The position numbers and the translations under genes are program-made. The notes below the pieces were generated by a model that worked only from the letters and a program-made list of their open reading frames with translations, searched no databases and was not told the origin of the DNA. Source: Mariprofundus sp. EBB-1 (lineage in GTDB: Bacteria; Pseudomonadota; Zetaproteobacteria; Mariprofundales; Mariprofundaceae). Taken from it: a DNA stretch of 34,686 nucleotides. This document shows, one piece after another, positions 33,276-34,686 of the stretch (positions within the stretch are counted from its first letter, which is position 1; each line of letters starts with the position of its first letter). The stretch covers positions 1-34,686 of the forward strand of contig NZ_RCFQ01000032.1 of NCBI RefSeq assembly GCF_003665155.1, in the 5' to 3' direction.

Positions 33276-34686
33276 TTATTTGATGCTGAAACGATAATTG
33301 CGTAATACTTTTTTACCAGTACCAAGGCTACCGTTTTTGGCAATGACGTTGCCATCTACAGTGATACTGAGGCCAGGAGCGTTCCCGGCCGTGATCCACA
33401 GTGATTCAGAGGCGGCTTGAATAGTAATGTGATGGCCTACTTTGAGTAGTACCTCTTTTAACTTGTCTCCCTTTGTTGTCGCATCCTGGCCCGGTGCAAA
33501 TATCTGTAACCAGACTTCTGAATCGACCGCGTCAAAGCGATAGGAGTGACTAGCGTTATCGGTGAGCGGTTTACTGACTGGAGCTTGCGCTTTTTCTTTG
33601 TGCTGAACCGCTTTAGTTACAGGCGTTGCCGCATGAGGAGAGCTGATCTTATTGGCGCTTTTGTTATAATAGGAATCAACTCCATGATACTCTTTCATGA
33701 ATTTTTTGAAGGCTGCTGCTTTTCGTTCATCCTCAAAACCACTGACCAGCACATGGTACCAGACCTTACCTTTGGAGATGGTGCGCAGGTATTTGGCATC
33801 GATTTTTTTGTTGCGAAACTGACGCGTTTCACGCTCTGCCGATTTTTGAGACATGGTGGAGAATAGGTAAACAACCCAGCCCTGGACGGATGCAGGAGCT
33901 GTTGCATATTCAGATGCAATGATGGGTTTGGCGGAAGTATTCTCCTGCTTCACGCTGATTACGGGGTGGCTCTTCGCAGCTACAGGCGCAGGTGATATTT
34001 TTTTCGCGGATGTTTGAACTCTAGGCTCAGATACCACAGGTTTTTCGGTGGATTTTTTAAGGGTCGGTGAGCTGACGGATGCAGGTTCAGCACTGTTTGG
34101 TTTTCCTTCTACTGCTGTATTATCAATTGCTCCCCGCCACTGCTCAGATTGTTTGTTTGAGATGACATTGGTCAGTATCTTCAATTGTTGTTGCTGGTTT
34201 TCAATCTGTTGTTGCAATAGCAGTATCTGTTTTTGTTGATGTTCATTCATTTGATCCATTTGCTTTTGTAGTTTGACCGGTTCCTGAGCCAGATTGGCAG
34301 CTTGTTGCGATGCATCGAGACTCATCCAAATGGCTAATGCAGCGATGAGCATGGAAATTAATGTAGCAGTGAGCATGAGCCTGCTGCCTAAACCTGATTT
34401 TTTATTTTCTGTCATGGGCTCATCCTTAGTGTTGTCTGTAGCTGAAGCTATTTCTTTCTCGGGAGTAATGGCTGCTTCAGGGGTGCTCTCTTCAGGCTCT
34501 TGCAAGTGAGCTGTCTCATTAACTTCTGCAGTAGTCGTTTCAATTTCAGGGTCCTGATTCTTAAGCTCAGGGTCAACCCAGTCCGTAAGCTCACCGAGTT
34601 CTTTTTCCAGTGACGATAATGTGTCCAAGCTATCATCCTGCGAAGGCGTTTCATCTTCATCCAGATTGAGACTTAAAAACTCATCT
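33276..34686 (-). CDS. SPOR-domain membrane protein with RodZ-C-like tail, 5' end outside window
   Basis: The reading frame is open to the window edge (34686) with no stop, so the true start lies outside. The TTG at 34628 is just an internal codon. Visible parts are a very acidic N-terminal cytoplasmic region, one membrane helix (LMLTATLISMLIAALAIWMS), a periplasmic Gln-rich coiled coil, a Pro/Lys/Ser linker and a SPOR domain. The SPOR domain (VQGWVVYLFSTMSQKSAERE to GVDSYYNK) binds denuded septal peptidoglycan in known proteins. The final about 85 residues (VDSEVWLQIFAPG to the end) resemble the RodZ C-terminal domain. A role in the cell envelope or at the division site is likely. At least 470 residues are seen. 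Confidence 0.85.
   Translation of the reverse strand, partial: DEFLSLNLDEDETPSQDDSLDTLSSLEKELGELTDWVDPELKNQDPEIETTTAEVNETAHLQEPEESTPEAAITPEKEIASATDNTKDEPMTENKKSGLGSRLMLTATLISMLIAALAIWMSLDASQQAANLAQEPVKLQKQMDQMNEHQQKQILLLQQQIENQQQQLKILTNVISNKQSEQWRGAIDNTAVEGKPNSAEPASVSSPTLKKSTEKPVVSEPRVQTSAKKISPAPVAAKSHPVISVKQENTSAKPIIASEYATAPASVQGWVVYLFSTMSQKSAERETRQFRNKKIDAKYLRTISKGKVWYHVLVSGFEDERKAAAFKKFMKEYHGVDSYYNKSANKISSPHAATPVTKAVQHKEKAQAPVSKPLTDNASHSYRFDAVDSEVWLQIFAPGQDATTKGDKLKEVLLKVGHHITIQAASESLWITAGNAPGLSITVDGNVIAKNGSLGTGKKVLRNYRFSIK

Overview
The window reads as chromosome from a Gram-negative proteobacterium. It has outer-membrane lipoproteins, a Wza/Wzc export system, a formate-dependent purine enzyme (PurT), a SPOR-domain protein and many hybrid sensor kinases. 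Gamma- or zetaproteobacterial affiliation is plausible, but the sequence alone does not fix it. There are no rRNA or tRNA genes and no CRISPR array.

Layout. Positions 1-4.1 kb are ordinary chromosome: purT, a terminator, a tiny reverse-strand gene, a substrate-binding lipoprotein and the sensor half of a hybrid histidine kinase. That kinase gene is broken twice. A 0.56-kb IS200-type element sits between its PAS domain and its H-box. A 26.4-kb genomic island (about 4741-31172) then interrupts the H-box codons. The rest of the kinase (ATPase and receiver domains) resumes at 31172, exactly in frame. The right flank holds a bicupin protein and a SPOR/RodZ-C-like protein that runs off the window.

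The island. At its left end, reading inward, is a large serine recombinase (4811-6430). The two junctions share only the dinucleotide AA. Joining the island ends recreates an attP whose arms form an imperfect inverted repeat centred on that AA. The cargo is one sulfated-exopolysaccharide system. It begins with a regulatory block: a NarL/LuxR-type response regulator, a membrane hybrid kinase, and a second LuxR-type regulator with a degenerate receiver. A WcaJ-like initiating sugar transferase follows. A tightly overlapping operon (12.9-23.1 kb) encodes an outer-membrane barrel-like protein, a GGDSS-repeat secreted protein, Wzb phosphatase, Wza, a tiny coupled ORF, Wzc, a Wzx flippase, two sulfotransferases, a Wzy polymerase and a GT2 glycosyltransferase. 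A WcaF-like acetyltransferase is on the opposite strand. A second operon (24.0-31.1 kb) encodes an unknown protein, a patatin/cPLA2-like lipase with an 11-residue charged repeat, a methyltransferase, a WcaI-like glycosyltransferase, a third sulfotransferase and GalE.

Regulation. An 18-bp site (consensus ATACC-CTTTTCGY-GGTAT, arms inverted) occurs four times. Each copy is upstream of one island transcription unit: the degenerate regulator, the WcaJ gene, the main operon and the patatin operon. This suggests a private regulon controlled by one or both LuxR-type proteins. The main novelty is a self-contained polysaccharide synthesis, sulfation and regulation module that appears to move by serine-recombinase integration into the conserved H-box of a histidine kinase gene.
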